This document shows, one piece after another, positions 61,662-64,000 of a stretch of 64,000 bases of DNA (positions are counted from its first letter, which is position 1; each line of letters opens with the position of its first letter). The stretch lies in the NCBI GenBank assembly GCA_006503475.1, contig RSEH01000188.1, positions 29,985 through 93,984 on the forward strand, written 5' to 3'. A model generated the notes under the pieces. It was not told the origin of the DNA. It made no database searches and saw only the letters and a program-made list of their open reading frames with translations. This stretch comes from Stentor roeselii. Taxonomy: Eukaryota > Ciliophora > Heterotrichea > Heterotrichida > Stentoridae. The position numbers and the translations under genes are program-made.

Positions 61662-63098
61662 ATGGAACTTCGCCCATCAGGAGAATATTTAGAAAAGATC
61701 GGCTGGGGTACTTACAATTTAAAAGTTTTTTTCCAATGTGGAATAGTACTCTCTAATTAGGCATGGGCGACTGACATGCTCTGGTCAGCTAATATTGCAT
61801 ATATTCTCGAAGGTTCTGCTAAAGAATTCGGAATGAATGGGATAGAAATCGGATTACTTGGTTCTTGCTTTCCTTTAGGACTCATGATAGGTGCCTTTAT
61901 TTGGGGTTTAGTGGGAGATAAATATGGGAGGATGTATGCTTTCAAACCAACAGTTTGCATTTCTGCCTTTTTTTCTCTCATGCTGACTGTTTCTGTACAT
62001 CCTGGTATGAGTGGAGTTGCATTGGTTTTTTTAGGATTTGGGATTGGAGGAGAGTTGTCTTTAGGAGGAACAGTTTTTTGTGAATTTTGTCCACCGTCCA
62101 AGGCTTACTACTTGACCGTTCTTGGAATTTTTTGGGCTGTTGGAGGAACTGTATCTGCACTTATTGCTTTTCTGATAGTGATGACAAATAATACGTCTAT
62201 CTATGACTGGCGCTACATTGTAGGCAGTAGTTTTGTAATCGAAGTGGGTTGCATGATCTTCCGTTTCTTCATGGAAGAAACCCCAGCCTTTTCAATCCTA
62301 AGTGGCCAAGTAGAGAAAACCGAAAAGATCCTAAACAACATCTCAATCCAAAACACTGGTAAAAATTTTTTCCTCGATAATCAGTTAAAATCAGTGGATA
62401 AACCAATTCTTAATTCAAAAACAGAAGAAGTAGGAACTAAAAGTTCCAAAGAAATCTTAAAAAAGCTCTTTTCAGGGAATAACTTGAAACTAGTGATTTT
62501 CTTCGGAGTGGTATTTTTCAGTTAGATGTACTTTTCAGCTTCTTTTGCTTATACCAGCATTCTTTACTTCATGCCTCAATTGCTTGCAAGTATGACCACG
62601 CCCATGGCCTATGCCGTGATTCTCATTCAACAGGCTTGTGGAATACCTGGAACACTGTTTGGAAGTAAGTTGGTGGAAACGAAGCTGGGGAGGAAGTATA
62701 CAATTGTTGTGTCATTTTCTCTTTCTTTTTTGTGCTGCTTTTTGTTTTATATTAATCAGAGCCCGGCTGCTGTAAGTTTTAGACAGATTATTACTTGTAC
62801 TTCTATACTTAACCTTGTGGGGATGATGGGATATAGTGCAATTTTTACGATTGTCCCGGAATCTTATATGGTTGAAGTCAGGAATCTTGGAATTGGTTTT
62901 GGTGGGATATGTGCTAGAATTGGTGCTATCATATGCCCTGTATTCACCGGATGGTTACTTTCTCAAAATGGAGGCTTTGAAATTGCTTTAATCATTTTCG
63001 CTGCACTGTTTGCACTAACTGCGGCTTCAGCCTTACCATTAAAAGAGACTCGTCCGGCAGTAGGAGAGAAGACTGAAAATTTAAGAGCAGGACATTAA
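61662..63098 (+). CDS. MFS transporter (SV2/organic-solute type)
   Basis: With two 15-nt introns removed (61746-61760 and 62511-62525) the gene encodes 468 residues with about 12 membrane spans. It has MFS landmarks: FIWGLVGDKYGRMYAF (motif A, the G..aDr.GRr loop), FLGFGIGGELSLGGTVFCEFCPPSKAYYLTVLGIFWAVG (motif B-like), and the second-half loop LVETKLGRKYTIV. Upstream LKVFFQCGIAWATDMLWSANIAYI supplies the first helix after splicing. The pattern of the SV2/SLC22 group fits an organic solute or metabolite transporter, substrate unknown. The first intron contains an in-frame TAG and the second ends in one; both would otherwise look like premature stops or a TAG-read-through gene. Confidence 0.92.
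61746..61760 (+). other. 15-nt intron 1 in MFS gene
   Basis: GTACTCTCTAATTAG, phase 0. Removal joins FFQCGI to AWATDML, restoring the first transmembrane helix of the MFS fold. Confidence 0.93.
62511..62525 (+). other. 15-nt intron 2 in MFS gene
   Basis: GTATTTTTCAGTTAG, phase 0. Removal joins VIFFGV to MYFSASFAYTSI in the middle of a transmembrane helix of the second MFS half. Confidence 0.93.
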
Positions 63099-64000
63099 AG
63101 ACTTAGAATAATATTATGAGTTTACAGCTGTTTCAACTATCTGCGTACTCGCTCATTCACTAGGGAAAAGAAGAGTTTTTAATATCATTCAATTCATACA
63201 TGAGCAAATCCTCAAACGCCAAACCCAATTCTTAGAAATCAGCTAAGCACACAAGACTCACCCGAAACTGAATAAATAAACCATAAAATTCTAACAGTGG
63301 AAGAACTCGCCCAAACATAAAACTCTCCTAAAACCAAAACAATTTTCCTTCAACGAAATCAGCGATTTGATATCAAACCTTAAGACAATTCTAATAAAGA
63401 CCAACAAACCCAAAGGAAGAGACATCATCTTAAGATATAGCTTGATTTTTAAAAATTTTTTCTAGAATAGTGAAGAAGATTAAAGATTTTTTACATCACT
63501 TAAAGGAAAAATTAAATAATCTCGAAGATAAGAAGAGCAGATGTTAGGTGTTTCAAGGGCGAGGAATCGCTTTATGAACTTGGGCTTTGATAAGTTTGAA
63601 CCAATGTGAAAAAAATCACTTTTCTGGCCTTAGCTTAAAGTGAAATTATTTCACATCAAATGATAAGAACTGGTAATTTAGTATTGGAAGAAGAAGTCGA
63701 AGAGTCTAGTGAAATTCACTCTCGCTTCAAGTTTAAAGTCCAAAAAAAAGACATCAGTGCGTCTCAAGGGACTTTAGGGTGATTTCTATATAAAATTTCA
63801 ATAATTTTTATTATGATTTAAGAAAGTTGGCAACGATATCTTGAGTAATCCTTAAGTAAGTTACGCAGTCTTTTTCTTGGAGGAATCTTCGAAGTTGCAA
63901 CTTTTAGAACAAAGTCAAGTCTAAGGGTTTTCACGGATTAGATATTGCAATTTAAATTCTTGAAAAATACAAAGACCAAACTTTGAAAGGCGATAAAATT
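63099..64000 (+). pseudogene. Decayed coding-like region with possible kinase remnant
   Basis: Stretches here have coding-like composition but every frame is broken. A 40-codon frame from 63660 reads MIRTGNLVLEEEVEESSEIHSRFKFKVQKK. Near the edge, 63866-64000 reads in two frames as LGGIFEVATFRTK (glycine-loop-like) and GLDIAI*ILEKYKDQTLKGDKI, where AIKILEK would be expected for kinase subdomain II. The remnant continues beyond the window. The assignment is tentative. Confidence 0.35.

Noticed and set aside
61746-62525. In-frame TAG codons in the MFS gene as evidence of a reassigned code or read-through
   Set aside because: Each TAG is the last triplet of a GTA...TAG 15-mer whose removal rebuilds the transporter, and all three stop codons end other genes in the window.
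7026-64000. tRNA genes, rRNA fragments and mobile elements
   Set aside because: I looked for T-loop words (GGTTCGAATCC type), transposase motifs and terminal inverted repeats in the gaps and found none I could defend.

Overview
The window looks like macronuclear DNA of a heterotrich ciliate, most like Stentor. Genes sit on both strands and are very closely packed. All three stop codons end genes, Trp is encoded by TGG, and no in-frame TGA occurs inside the long reading frames, which argues against the TGA=Trp code of Blepharisma. Ten coding sequences or coding segments are broken only by 15-nt introns of the form GTA...(T/C)AG, nine of them with A at position 10. Removing these introns rejoins known protein families exactly (PNO1, HYPK, CDPK, DHHC, MFS, kinesin, Myb, Rab-like). 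The products are eukaryotic and rich in cilium and cytoskeleton functions.

Layout. 0-5.3 kb: coiled-coil protein, two-repeat Myb protein, ribosome-assembly factor PNO1, a rhodanese without the expected Cys, and a mitochondrial-type ERA GTPase. 5.4-13.5 kb: a MYND-finger/Aurora-like kinase, a tubulin-tyrosine-ligase-like enzyme, MSH5 and a kinesin-14-like motor. 14.7-23.5 kb: a large EF-hand protein, a KGK-tailed unknown and a WDR27-like protein. 23.6-29.2 kb: a run of plus-strand genes (degenerate CBM20-TPS-TPP protein, WDR44-like, tetraspan, HYPK, coiled coil). 29.2-32 kb: an empty AT-rich stretch, then two divergent Rab-like genes, one with a frameshift. 32-36.1 kb: small unknowns, an ankyrin protein, a metallophosphoesterase and a DHHC palmitoyltransferase. 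36.15-36.44 kb: a tandem repeat of about 98 bp built on AGGGTGTT, the permuted heterotrich telomere unit as I recall it. 36.5-43.9 kb: a small unknown, an XMAP215/TOG protein and a Ser/Pro-rich protein with cell-cycle degron-like motifs. 44-47 kb: a local family of zinc-cluster proteins (two genes and a decayed third copy). 47.4-55.8 kb: CDPK, SSNA1/DIP13, major vault protein, 3-ketoacyl-CoA-reductase-type SDR, ubiquitin protease and an NT-C2-like protein with a CaaX end. 55.9-64 kb: TSNAXIP1-like axonemal protein, a small repeat protein, a nucleoplasmin-like acidic protein, an MFS transporter, and a decayed region with a possible kinase remnant.

Several genes plausibly serve the microtubule cytoskeleton and cilia: TTLL, kinesin-14, XMAP215, SSNA1, the TSNAXIP1-like protein, the Aurora-like kinase and the EF-hand protein. 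They do not form an operon. General features stand out more than any pathway. Gaps are tiny: 0-2 bp between some convergent stops, 12 bp between one divergent pair of ATGs, and a 1-bp overlap of two same-strand genes. The 5' flanks are strongly depleted in G on the coding strand. C-rich and G/T-rich codon usage alternates in patches inside single genes.
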